Source: JAVBLF01 sp031553675 (lineage in GTDB: Bacteria; Bacillota; Clostridia; Christensenellales; CALWSW01). Taken from it: a stretch of DNA of 11,559 nt. The notes beneath the pieces were generated by a model, which made no database searches, had not been told where the DNA came from, and saw only the letters and a program-made list of their open reading frames with translations. Positions within the stretch are counted from its first letter, which is position 1, and each line of letters begins with the position of its first letter. This document shows, piece after piece, positions 5,659 through 11,559 of this stretch. The position numbers and the translations under genes were made by a program. The stretch covers positions 1-11,559 of the forward strand of contig JAVBLF010000058.1 of NCBI GenBank assembly GCA_031553675.1. The letters run 5' to 3'.

Positions 5659-8481
5659 TTAGCGTTCGATCTGCTCCATTTCGAAGCACTCGAAGACGTC
5701 GCCTTCCTTGATGTCGTTGTAGTTTTCCACGCCGATGCCGCATTCATAACCGGAAGCAACTTCCTTGACGTCGTCCTTGAAGCGCTTGAGCGAGCTGATC
5801 TTGCCTTCGTGGATGACGACGTTGTCGCGCAGCACGCGGAGTTCGGCATTGCGGACGATCTTGCCGTCCTGGACGTAGCTGCCGCCGATCGTGCCGACGC
5901 CGGTGACCTTGAACACCGTACGAACTTCGGCGCGGCCGAAGATGTGCTCGCGGAATTCGGGGGCGAGCATGCCCTTCATGGCCTTTTCGATGTCCTCGAT
6001 GGCGTTGTAGATGACGCGGTAGAGGCGCAGGTCGATGCCTTCGCGTTCGGCGGCATCGCGGGCCTGCGGCTCGGGGCGGACGTTGAAGCCGATGACGATG
6101 GCGTTCGAAGCCGTGGCGAACATGACGTCCGTCTCGGTGATCGCGCCGACGCCGCCGTGGATGCAGCGCACGCGCACTTCGCTGTTCGACAGTTTCTCGA
6201 GCGACTGCTTGACGGCCTCGACCGAACCCTGTACGTCGGCCTTGACGATGACGTTGAGGTCTTTGACCTGGCCCTCGGCGATCTGGCTGAAGAGGTTGTC
6301 GAGCGACACGCGAGCGAGCGCCTGCACCTTTTCGGCCTTGATCTTGTCTTTGCGCTCGTCGGCGATCGCGCGGAGCTGATCGCTTTCGACGGCGTTCAGG
6401 ATGTCGCCCGCATCGGGCACTTCGTTGAAGCCGAGTACCTCGACGGGGTAGCTGGGGAGCGCCTCTTCGACGCGCTGGCCCTTGTCGTTGATCATGGCGC
6501 GAACACGCCCATAGGCAGTACCGGCGATGACGTTGTCGCCCACGCGGAGCGTACCGTTTTTGACGAGCACGGTCGCGACGGGGCCGCGTCCCTTGTCGAG
6601 CTCGGCTTCGATGATGATGCCCTTGGCCGGACGATCGGGGTTGGCGCGGAATTCCTGCACATCGGCGACGAGCAGGATCATGTCGAGCAAGCGGTCGAGG
6701 TTCATGCGGGTTTTGGCCGAAACGGGCACGGCGATCACGTCGCCACCCCACTCCTCGACGACGAGGCCGTGTTCCGTGAGCTGCTGCATGACCTTGTCGG
6801 GGTTGGCATCGGGTTTATCCATCTTGTTGATCGCGACGATGATCGGAACCTCGGCGGCTTTGGCGTGGTTGATCGCCTCGACCGTCTGGGGCATGATGCC
6901 GTCATCGGCAGCGACCACGAGGATCGCGATGTCGGTGGCCTGCGCACCGCGCGCACGCATGGAGGTAAAGGCTTCGTGGCCCGGCGTGTCGAGGAAGGTG
7001 ATCACGCGGTCGTTCAGCGACACCGTGTACGCGCCGATGTGCTGCGTGATGCCGCCGGCCTCGCCCGAAGTGACATTCGTCTCGCGGATGGCGTCGAGCA
7101 GCGAGGTTTTGCCGTGGTCGACGTGGCCCATGATCGTGACGACCGGCGGACGTGCCTGGAGCAGGTCGTCGGCGTCGATCTCGTCGGCGGCCTCGAGCAT
7201 GGTCTCTTCGGCGGTCTTGGCGACGTTGTGCTCGAGTGAGATCTTGTATTCAGCGGCGATCAGCTCACAGGTGTCGAAATCGAGTTCCTGGTTGATGGTC
7301 GCCATGATGCCGAGCAAAAAGAGTTTTTTGATGATCTCCGCGGCGGGCTTGCCGATCTTTTCGGACAAGTCCTTGACGGTGGTCATCTCGTTGGTCAGTA
7401 CGGCGTGATCGATCACGATCGGCTCGGGCTTATACGCCATGCGGATGTTGCGCTTTGCGCCCTTCCGCTTGCGCGAACCCATGCGTTCGTCGTCCTGCAC
7501 CATGGACGGCGGCGCTTCTTTGGTCGCGGTCTTTTTATTCTTGCTGCGGCGATCGTTGTCGTAGCTGCGCGTGTAGTTGCTGCGGTTCGGATCGTAGTTG
7601 CTGACCTTTTCCTTGTTGGCGGATGCGGCCGCCGCTCCCGGTGCTCCGGCCGGACGGCGTCCCGGTGCGCCCGCAGCGCCACCGGCGCCCATCGGACGAC
7701 CTGCGCCACCCTGCATGGGGCGACCTGCGCCGCCTTGCATCGGACGGCCAGCGCCGCCTTGCATGGGGCGTCCCACGCCCGCTTGGGGCGGACGGCCTCC
7801 GGGCGCGCCCTGGGGACGGGGCGCACCGCCCTGTGCCGGACGAGGCCCGCGGTCGTATTGTCGGGCTGGGGGCGCACTGCCACGGACATAGGTGCCCTGT
7901 GGCTTTGCGCCGCTCGCCGACGTAAACGGATAAATGATCTCAGGCTGACCCGATGCCGCTTGCCCCGATGTCTGATCGGGCGCGCTTTGGGCGGGACGGG
8001 GCGCGCTGCCCTGGGGACGGGGCGCGCTGCCCTGGGGACGCGGCGCCTGGGCGACCGGACGCTGCGGCGCGTGGGGCGCTTCGGTCGGCGCAAAGGTCTG
8101 CTGCGTCGGGTTGTCCTGCGCAAACGACGTTGCCTCGGGCACAGGCGCATGGGATGCTGAAGCGGCGATCGCCTCAGTCCCCGCAGCGTCGGCCTTCGTT
8201 TCGGCCACAGCGTGAACTACACCCGTATCTTGCGCCTTGGGCGCGATCGGCTCCGGATCGTCCGGCATGACGTAAGCCGTCAAGCGCTCTGCCGAAGCGG
8301 CCTCCTCGGCTTTTTGGCGAAGCTGCTCTTGGCGCTTCTGTTCTTTGAGATCGTTCTCAATCGTTCGCATGCCCTGGAGCGACTTGTGAACGTCCTCTTG
8401 CAAGTTCTTTATTTTTTTGAGCAATTCCCGGCTTTCGTCTTTCATTGCTCGCGTGGTCGTTTGAATGTTGACCTTTGTCAT
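5659..8481 (-). CDS. infB: Translation initiation factor IF-2
   Basis: IF2 is the GTPase that brings fMet-tRNA to the 30S P site and promotes 50S joining. The 940-residue protein has the full GTPase core: G1 GHVDHGKT (452-459), G2 around GGITQHIGA (476-484), G3 DTPGH (498-502), G4 NKMD (552-555) and G5 SAK (588-590). One IF2_N-type segment lies at about 362-415 (MTTVKDLSEKIGKPAAEIIK). Domain II follows near 620-690, then the IF2 domain III (VKADVQGSVEAVKQSL) and the C-terminal fMet-tRNA-binding beta-barrel ending at EQIER. Residues 15-65 look like a charged coiled coil, and 75-290 are Ala/Pro/Gln/Gly-rich with tandem GRPMQGGA repeats. The usual extreme N-terminal IF2_N helix bundle of Gram-positive IF2 was not recognised. 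The ATG overlaps the ylxQ stop (ATGA). Confidence 0.97.
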   Translation of the reverse strand: MTKVNIQTTTRAMKDESRELLKKIKNLQEDVHKSLQGMRTIENDLKEQKRQEQLRQKAEEAASAERLTAYVMPDDPEPIAPKAQDTGVVHAVAETKADAAGTEAIAASASHAPVPEATSFAQDNPTQQTFAPTEAPHAPQRPVAQAPRPQGSAPRPQGSAPRPAQSAPDQTSGQAASGQPEIIYPFTSASGAKPQGTYVRGSAPPARQYDRGPRPAQGGAPRPQGAPGGRPPQAGVGRPMQGGAGRPMQGGAGRPMQGGAGRPMGAGGAAGAPGRRPAGAPGAAAASANKEKVSNYDPNRSNYTRSYDNDRRSKNKKTATKEAPPSMVQDDERMGSRKRKGAKRNIRMAYKPEPIVIDHAVLTNEMTTVKDLSEKIGKPAAEIIKKLFLLGIMATINQELDFDTCELIAAEYKISLEHNVAKTAEETMLEAADEIDADDLLQARPPVVTIMGHVDHGKTSLLDAIRETNVTSGEAGGITQHIGAYTVSLNDRVITFLDTPGHEAFTSMRARGAQATDIAILVVAADDGIMPQTVEAINHAKAAEVPIIVAINKMDKPDANPDKVMQQLTEHGLVVEEWGGDVIAVPVSAKTRMNLDRLLDMILLVADVQEFRANPDRPAKGIIIEAELDKGRGPVATVLVKNGTLRVGDNVIAGTAYGRVRAMINDKGQRVEEALPSYPVEVLGFNEVPDAGDILNAVESDQLRAIADERKDKIKAEKVQALARVSLDNLFSQIAEGQVKDLNVIVKADVQGSVEAVKQSLEKLSNSEVRVRCIHGGVGAITETDVMFATASNAIVIGFNVRPEPQARDAAEREGIDLRLYRVIYNAIEDIEKAMKGMLAPEFREHIFGRAEVRTVFKVTGVGTIGGSYVQDGKIVRNAELRVLRDNVVIHEGKISSLKRFKDDVKEVASGYECGIGVENYNDIKEGDVFECFEMEQIER
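7690..7773 (-). repeat. Tandem 24-bp coding repeat in the IF2 linker
   Basis: Residues 237-264 of IF2 read GRPMQGGA three times followed by GRPM, encoded by nearly identical 24-bp units. This is a likely site of slippage-driven length variation between strains. The segment sits in the flexible Gly/Pro-rich region before the conserved core. Confidence 0.85.
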
Positions 8482-8840
8482 GCTTCCACCCCCAAATTTC
8501 CTGTTGCGTCACCCGAACCGTGCCCGGCCAATTCGGCCAGTCGAGAAGCGAATCCTTCATCGCAGACGGCGATCACCTTGTACGACGGTTTTCCCACGGC
8601 GTGGGCCGCGTCGTTCTTCTCCTTTTCGTAGAGAAGGAGCGGCAATTGCCGGTATGCGCAGGCATCGCCGAAGCGTTTGCGCGTGTTGTCAGACGCCCCC
8701 GCATCGACGAGGACCATGAAGGCCCGATCCGCGCGGATGGCGTTGAGGCAGGCCGTTTCGCCGTACTGGCAGCGGCCCGCGCGGGCACAGAGGCCCAGCA
8801 TGTTTAAAAAACGCGCCGACAATTCCGTTTCGGCTCTCAT
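8478..8840 (-). CDS. ylxQ: L7Ae-like K-turn RNA-binding protein (YlxQ family)
   Basis: A small cytoplasmic RNA-binding protein related to ribosomal L7Ae, whose Bacillus counterparts bind kink-turn RNA; the exact cellular role is not established. The 120-residue product contains LNMLGLCARAGRCQYGE (12-28), the LVDAGASDNTRKR helix region (44-56), YRQLPLLL and AVCDEGFASRL (91-101), all in family order. The ATG at 8840 was chosen by homology; the reading frame extends to 9017 but that part is basic and unrelated and overlaps rnpM. AAAGG lies about 7-8 nt upstream. It follows rnpM after a 91-nt gap and overlaps infB by 4 nt. The tail GHGSGDATGNLGVEA is probably disordered. Confidence 0.92.
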   Translation of the reverse strand: MRAETELSARFLNMLGLCARAGRCQYGETACLNAIRADRAFMVLVDAGASDNTRKRFGDACAYRQLPLLLYEKEKNDAAHAVGKPSYKVIAVCDEGFASRLAELAGHGSGDATGNLGVEA

Positions 8841-8931
8841 GTCTCGCCTTTGCAATGAACGATGGCTCCTTTGGTTTTGCGATGTTTCGGCACTTATGTT
8901 TATACGAACCCGACCGCGGGACGCGTTCTGG

Positions 8932-9240
8932 TCATGCGTCCGTTTGCGATCCGGTGGCGTTTTCGGGTGGCGCGATCGGCTCTTGTGGGAGCTGGGCGCG
9001 CAAGCGCTCGTAGACACTCTCGTCGATCTTGTGTTCGAGGGCGCGTTCGAGTCCGCGCGTCTTGATGGCGCGCTTCAGGCAGGCTTCGTCTGGGCAGAGG
9101 TAGGCGCCACGGCCGGGCGCTTTGCCGACAGTATCGACATCGACGCTCTCGGGCCCGCGCACGACGCGTATCAACTCGCGCTTGGGCTTCATTTCGCGGC
9201 AGCCGACGCACATCCGCATCGGGGTCTTTTTCGGTTTCAA
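8932..9240 (-). CDS. rnpM: RNase P modulator RnpM (YlxR family, DUF448)
   Basis: The family was long known as YlxR, a small nucleic-acid-binding protein; the Bacillus subtilis member has been reported to bind and modulate RNase P. The 102-residue product has the signature PMRMCVGCREMKPKRELIRVVR (7-28), GRGAYLC (43-49) and a C-terminal helix KTRGLERALEHKIDESVYERL. Cys11/Cys14 and Cys49/Cys54 are conserved in many homologues. The start is a TTG at 9240, supported by AGGAGG at 9248-9253 with a 7-nt spacer. The first in-frame ATG is codon 8 and would cut into the conserved region. It lies 51 nt after nusA. The last 20 residues are Pro/Gln-rich and variable. Confidence 0.94.
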   Translation of the reverse strand: MKPKKTPMRMCVGCREMKPKRELIRVVRGPESVDVDTVGKAPGRGAYLCPDEACLKRAIKTRGLERALEHKIDESVYERLRAQLPQEPIAPPENATGSQTDA

Positions 9241-9247
9241 TGCTCTG

Positions 9248-9253
9248 CCTCCT
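9248..9253 (-). promoter_or_regulatory. Strong Shine-Dalgarno that fixes the TTG start of rnpM
   Basis: AGGAGG on the minus strand, 7 nt before TTG at 9240. It is the best match to the anti-SD seen in the window. It justifies a non-ATG start and may offset the weak start codon. Confidence 0.85.
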
Positions 9254-9291
9254 GCGAAATGCTTTCCAGCCTAGGGCGACACGCCACGCGC

Positions 9292-10581
9292 CTACACGAG
9301 CGTATCGAGGTCGTTGAAGTCGAGGAGCACGGGCGCGTCCTTGGATTCTGACTCTGCGTGTTCCGGCTTGCGCGACCAATCGGATTCGGTCGGGATCGGC
9401 TCATAAGCGAACCCATCGTCGACCGGTGTCTCGGTTTCGGCGGACAATTCCGCGCCCGCCGGCAGAAACTCCTCCTCCTCCTCCTGGAAGCCAAAAGCGT
9501 CTTCCTCGGGCGGATGCAGGGCGGCGGCGGCCATCATTTCCTCGGTCTGCTGGGTCTGGCTCTTGATGTCGATCTTCCAGCCTGTCAATTTGGCGGCGAG
9601 GCGGGCGTTCTGCCCTTCCTTGCCGATCGCGAGCGAGAGTTGGTTGTCCGGCACGATGACGCGCGTGGACTTTTCCTCTTCGTTGACCGACACCATCAAT
9701 ACACGCGCCGGGCTGAGGGCGTTCGCAATGAAGGTGACGGGATCGGAGCTCCATTCGATGACGTCGATCTTTTCGTTGCCCAGTTCCTGCACGATGCGCT
9801 CGACGCGGGCGCCGCGCTGTCCGACGCAGGCGCCGACGGGATCGACGTGCGGGTCGGCGGAGTAGACGGCGATCTTGCTGCGAAAACCCGCCTCGCGGGC
9901 GATCGACTTGACCTGCACGATACCGGATTGGATTTCGGGCACTTCGAATTCAAACAAGCGCTTGATCAAACCAGGATGCGTGCGCGACACGACGACCTGC
10001 GGCCCTTTGCTCGAGCGCTTGACTTCGAGCAAATACACCTTGATGCGGCTTCCGGCGGCATAGGTCTCTCCCGGAATGAATTCGTTGGCGGGCATGAAGC
10101 CCTCGGTGCGGCCCAGCTCCAGAAATACCCCCGTGCCCCCCATATCCTCGCGCTGAACGATCGCGGTGAGCACTTCGTTTTCTTTCTCGCTGAACTCTTC
10201 GTATATCATGCCGCGTTCGGCTTCGCGAATGCGCTGGACGACGACCTGTTTGGCCGCCTGGGCCGCGATGCGCCCGAATCCGCGCGGCAGCACTTCTTCT
10301 TCCAAAATGTCGCCGACTTCGTAATATTTGGCGATTCGGCGGGCGTCTTCGAGTTCCATCTCCTCGTCGGGATTCTCGATCTCGTCGACGACTTTTTTGA
10401 CGCTAAAGACCCGGAATTCGCCCGATTCGCCGTTCACTTCGACGCGGACGTTGCCGGCGTTGTTGTAGTTTCGTTTATAGGCCGTAACGAGAGCGGTTTC
10501 AATCGCGTCCAACAAAACGGCTTTGGAAATGCCCTTTTCCTTCTCGAGTTCGTTCAGGGCTTGGATAAATTCTACGTTCAT
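9292..10581 (-). CDS. nusA: Transcription termination/antitermination factor NusA
   Basis: NusA binds RNA polymerase near the exit channel and modulates pausing, termination and antitermination. From ATG at 10581 the protein has 429 residues. They comprise the N-terminal RNAP-binding domain (MNVEFIQALNELEKEKGISK to about 130), an S1 domain (about 135-200, VFLELGRTEGFMPANEFIPGE) and KH1 (about 228-280, with DPVGACVGQRGARV). KH2 (about 300-342) has LAIGKEGQNARLAAKLTGWKIDI. An acidic tail of about 75 residues follows, rich in Glu with EEEEEF. Gram-positive NusA usually ends soon after KH2, so this tail is longer than the Bacillus form but unlike the AR repeats of proteobacteria. An ATG two codons upstream sits only 3 nt after AAGGAG; the chosen ATG has 9-nt spacing. 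It lies 13 nt after rimP. Confidence 0.97.
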   Translation of the reverse strand: MNVEFIQALNELEKEKGISKAVLLDAIETALVTAYKRNYNNAGNVRVEVNGESGEFRVFSVKKVVDEIENPDEEMELEDARRIAKYYEVGDILEEEVLPRGFGRIAAQAAKQVVVQRIREAERGMIYEEFSEKENEVLTAIVQREDMGGTGVFLELGRTEGFMPANEFIPGETYAAGSRIKVYLLEVKRSSKGPQVVVSRTHPGLIKRLFEFEVPEIQSGIVQVKSIAREAGFRSKIAVYSADPHVDPVGACVGQRGARVERIVQELGNEKIDVIEWSSDPVTFIANALSPARVLMVSVNEEEKSTRVIVPDNQLSLAIGKEGQNARLAAKLTGWKIDIKSQTQQTEEMMAAAALHPPEEDAFGFQEEEEEFLPAGAELSAETETPVDDGFAYEPIPTESDWSRKPEHAESESKDAPVLLDFNDLDTLV

Positions 10582-10590
10582 ACCCATCCA

Positions 10591-10596
10591 CTCCTT
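10591..10596 (-). promoter_or_regulatory. Shine-Dalgarno of nusA, overlapping the rimP stop
   Basis: AAGGAG on the minus strand shares bases with the TAA stop of rimP (TAAGGAG). It is 9 nt from ATG at 10581 and 3 nt from ATG at 10587, which favours the former as the start. The overlap implies that terminating ribosomes can reinitiate on nusA. Confidence 0.8.
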
Positions 10597-11137
10597 ACCA
10601 ACTGATGTGCGGGCAAGCCTTGGCGATCGCGGAGCGCGAAAACACGCGGATCTGCCCACCCGACTCGATCGTGACGGACGCGTCGTCAACTGCGCGCAGT
10701 ACGCCGTCGAATTCCTTCTTCGAGGCCGCCTTCTGCTTGGTTTTTCGTTTGGCGGCCGGTGCCTGCGCCCCGCCCTCTTCCCCTTCCGGATTGACCGGCA
10801 CGGGGGCATAGAGCTTGATGTCGATTTCTTTGTCCAGGTAACGCTCGTAGTCGCGCGTGACGGCAAAGGGCCTGTCGAGGCCGAGCGAAGAGACGCTCAA
10901 AAAGTAGGGCTCTTCGATGGGATCGAGCTGATCGATGACGGGATCGACGGCACGGCTCACAGCTTCGCAGTCATCAATCGATACGCCGTCGGGACGGTAG
11001 ATGTAGAGCGTGAGCACCCATCCCTCGGCGTCGGCTTCCTGCGCAAACGTGACATCGCAGAGCTCAAAACCAAGAGACGCGACGGTTTCCGTCGTGCCCT
11101 CGCGAACGGTGGATTCAATGTGTTTGGCCTGGGACAT
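10595..11137 (-). CDS. rimP: Ribosome maturation factor RimP
   Basis: RimP assists 30S subunit assembly and is the usual first gene of nusA operons. The 180-residue product has the family pattern GFELCDVTFAQE...GWVLTLYIYRPDGVSIDDCEAVSRAVDPVID, then EEPYFLSVSSLGLDRPF (75-91). The second block is normally SSPGLDRPL, so the proline is replaced by Leu85. The C-terminal SH3-like domain (DKEIDIKLYAPV...FDGVLRAVDDASVTIE) is interrupted at about 113-139 by a low-complexity insert rich in Gly, Ala and Lys. The ATG at 11137 follows AAGGA (11142-11146) and fits homology; the frame extends to 11227 without similarity. The promoter at 11300-11328 probably drives it. Confidence 0.93.
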   Translation of the reverse strand: MSQAKHIESTVREGTTETVASLGFELCDVTFAQEADAEGWVLTLYIYRPDGVSIDDCEAVSRAVDPVIDQLDPIEEPYFLSVSSLGLDRPFAVTRDYERYLDKEIDIKLYAPVPVNPEGEEGGAQAPAAKRKTKQKAASKKEFDGVLRAVDDASVTIESGGQIRVFSRSAIAKACPHISW

Positions 11138-11197
11138 GCTTTCCTTTCGGCAAAAACGCGCACATGTATTCGCTTTTTTGCTTTCTTGACATAAGCA

Positions 11198-11218
11198 AAG
11201 AGTGGGAAACCCACTCTT
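11198..11218 (-). promoter_or_regulatory. 9-bp leader hairpin before rimP
   Basis: AAGAGTGGG and CCCACTCTT are perfect complements around a 3-nt loop, about 60 nt before the rimP ATG. In the mRNA it is followed by UUGCUUAUG-like sequence rather than a full U-run. It could be a leaky attenuator or a stability element, but not a clear terminator. Confidence 0.6.
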
Positions 11219-11239
11219 CACAACCAACTCGTACGTCGA

Positions 11240-11279
11240 CGCATAGCATCATTTTGCCCAAAAACGAGCGAGCTATGCG
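11240..11279 (-). promoter_or_regulatory. 5'-proximal leader stem-loop of the rimP operon
   Basis: CGCATAGC (11240-11247) and GCTATGCG (11272-11279) form a perfect 8-bp stem with a 24-nt loop. It would begin about 15 nt after the start site predicted from the promoter at 11300-11328. Position suggests a 5' stabilising or regulatory structure. I did not recognise a known riboswitch class. Confidence 0.5.
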
Positions 11280-11299
11280 ACCCATTCACTCTTCTTCAT

Positions 11300-11328
11300 A
11301 TCCTAGCACAGCCCTTCTCCGAATGCAA
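11300..11328 (-). promoter_or_regulatory. Candidate sigma-A promoter for the rimP-nusA-infB operon
   Basis: On the minus strand TTGCAT (11328-11323) and TAGGAT (11305-11300) are separated by exactly 17 nt. A TG dinucleotide one base before the -10 box makes it an extended -10. The hexamers match consensus at 3 and 4 of 6 positions, so the call rests on spacing, the TG and location upstream of the first gene. Transcription would start near 11293. Confidence 0.5.
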
Positions 11329-11336
11329 GGAAAAGT

Positions 11337-11356
11337 TCAAAAATGGGGATTTTTGA
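11337..11356. other. AT-rich palindrome next to the -35 box
   Basis: TCAAAAAT and ATTTTTGA flank GGGG, giving an 8-bp inverted repeat 8 nt upstream of the predicted -35. It could be an operator, a weak terminator from upstream transcription, or an UP-element-like A/T tract. Nothing else in the window repeats it. Confidence 0.35.
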
Positions 11357-11394
11357 GTAATTTACAGCTAGGTATTCGCCTTGGCTAACCACTT

Positions 11395-11559
11395 ACTTTG
11401 TTCAAAGAGAAGCGGGATGATCCTTATGGTGCGCGGACGATTGATAATCGCCCCTGTATCCCGATAGCCTTGTTTGTGCGCCTGTAGGGGCGATTATCAA
11501 TCGCCCGCTGCACCAGAATGGCCTTTCTACACGTTGCGGATTGTAACGCTTGATTCGCA
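11395..11559 (+). repeat. Dispersed repeat, copy B, truncated by the window edge
   Basis: Same orientation as copy A at 5317-5480. It has GGACGATT/AATCGCCC at 11435-11453 (one arm carries a G-to-A change) and GGGCGATTATCAATCGCCC at 11488-11506. It ends with TTGATTCGCA at the last base of the window, exactly where copy A continues into TTATCAATCGCCCGC. It lies upstream of the operon promoter. No gene was seen between 11138 and 11559. Confidence 0.85.

Noticed and set aside
5809..7239. Long plus-strand open frame (476 codons) opposite infB
   Set aside because: It is antisense to the conserved IF2 GTPase core; its Asp/Val/Ala-rich composition is what a GC-rich gene yields when read in the complementary codon frame, and it resembles no family.
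7405..8160. Plus- and minus-strand frames across the Gly/Pro-rich part of infB
   Set aside because: They are Arg- or Ala-rich shadows of the repetitive linker, with no recognisable domain.
8841..9017. 59-codon upstream extension of ylxQ
   Set aside because: It overlaps the end of rnpM, and L7Ae homology begins only a few residues after ATG at 8840.
10582..10866. 95-codon upstream extension of nusA
   Set aside because: It lies inside rimP, is Arg/Ser-rich without similarity, and the AAGGAG at 10591-10596 points to ATG at 10581.

Overview
The window looks like a chromosomal segment of a GC-rich member of the Bacillota, most likely class Clostridia. This rests on gene order rather than on any species marker. 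The run rimP-nusA-rnpM(ylxR)-ylxQ-infB-rbfA-nrnA-truB-ribF is the classic Bacillota translation/transcription operon, and the proteins resemble Clostridia-type versions. All twelve genes lie on the minus strand, so transcription runs from high to low coordinates.

From right to left: positions 11395-11559 hold one copy of a dispersed repeat, cut by the window edge. A candidate sigma-A promoter (11300-11328) and a leader of about 155 nt with two hairpins precede rimP. Then come rimP (30S maturation), nusA (elongation/antitermination), rnpM (TTG start, RNase P modulator family), ylxQ (L7Ae-like) and infB (IF2). These five are spaced by short gaps or a 4-nt overlap. Positions 4997-5658 then form a 662-bp gene-free gap, filled with palindromic repeats and three hairpins ahead of rbfA.

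After the gap the run continues with rbfA (30S maturation), nrnA (DHH-family nanoRNase/pAp phosphatase), truB (tRNA pseudouridine 55) and ribF (FMN/FAD synthesis). Next are a flavodoxin-fold protein with a four-cysteine motif typical of iron-sulfur flavoproteins, purE, and purC (incomplete at the left edge). From rbfA onward the genes are separated by at most 1 nt or overlap. The purine genes therefore appear translationally coupled to the tail of the translation operon.

The genes are mostly housekeeping. The less ordinary content is: (1) a repeat family built of paired GGGCGATT/AATCGCCC palindromes, two copies of which flank the rimP-infB block about 6.08 kb apart, one of them inside the operon; (2) a structured region before rbfA that includes a small overlapping reading frame; (3) a 59-nt overprint between ribF and the flavoprotein gene; (4) IF2 and RimP proteins with unusual N-terminal or internal segments. 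I found no convincing new defence system, mobile-element protein, CRISPR array, tRNA or rRNA.
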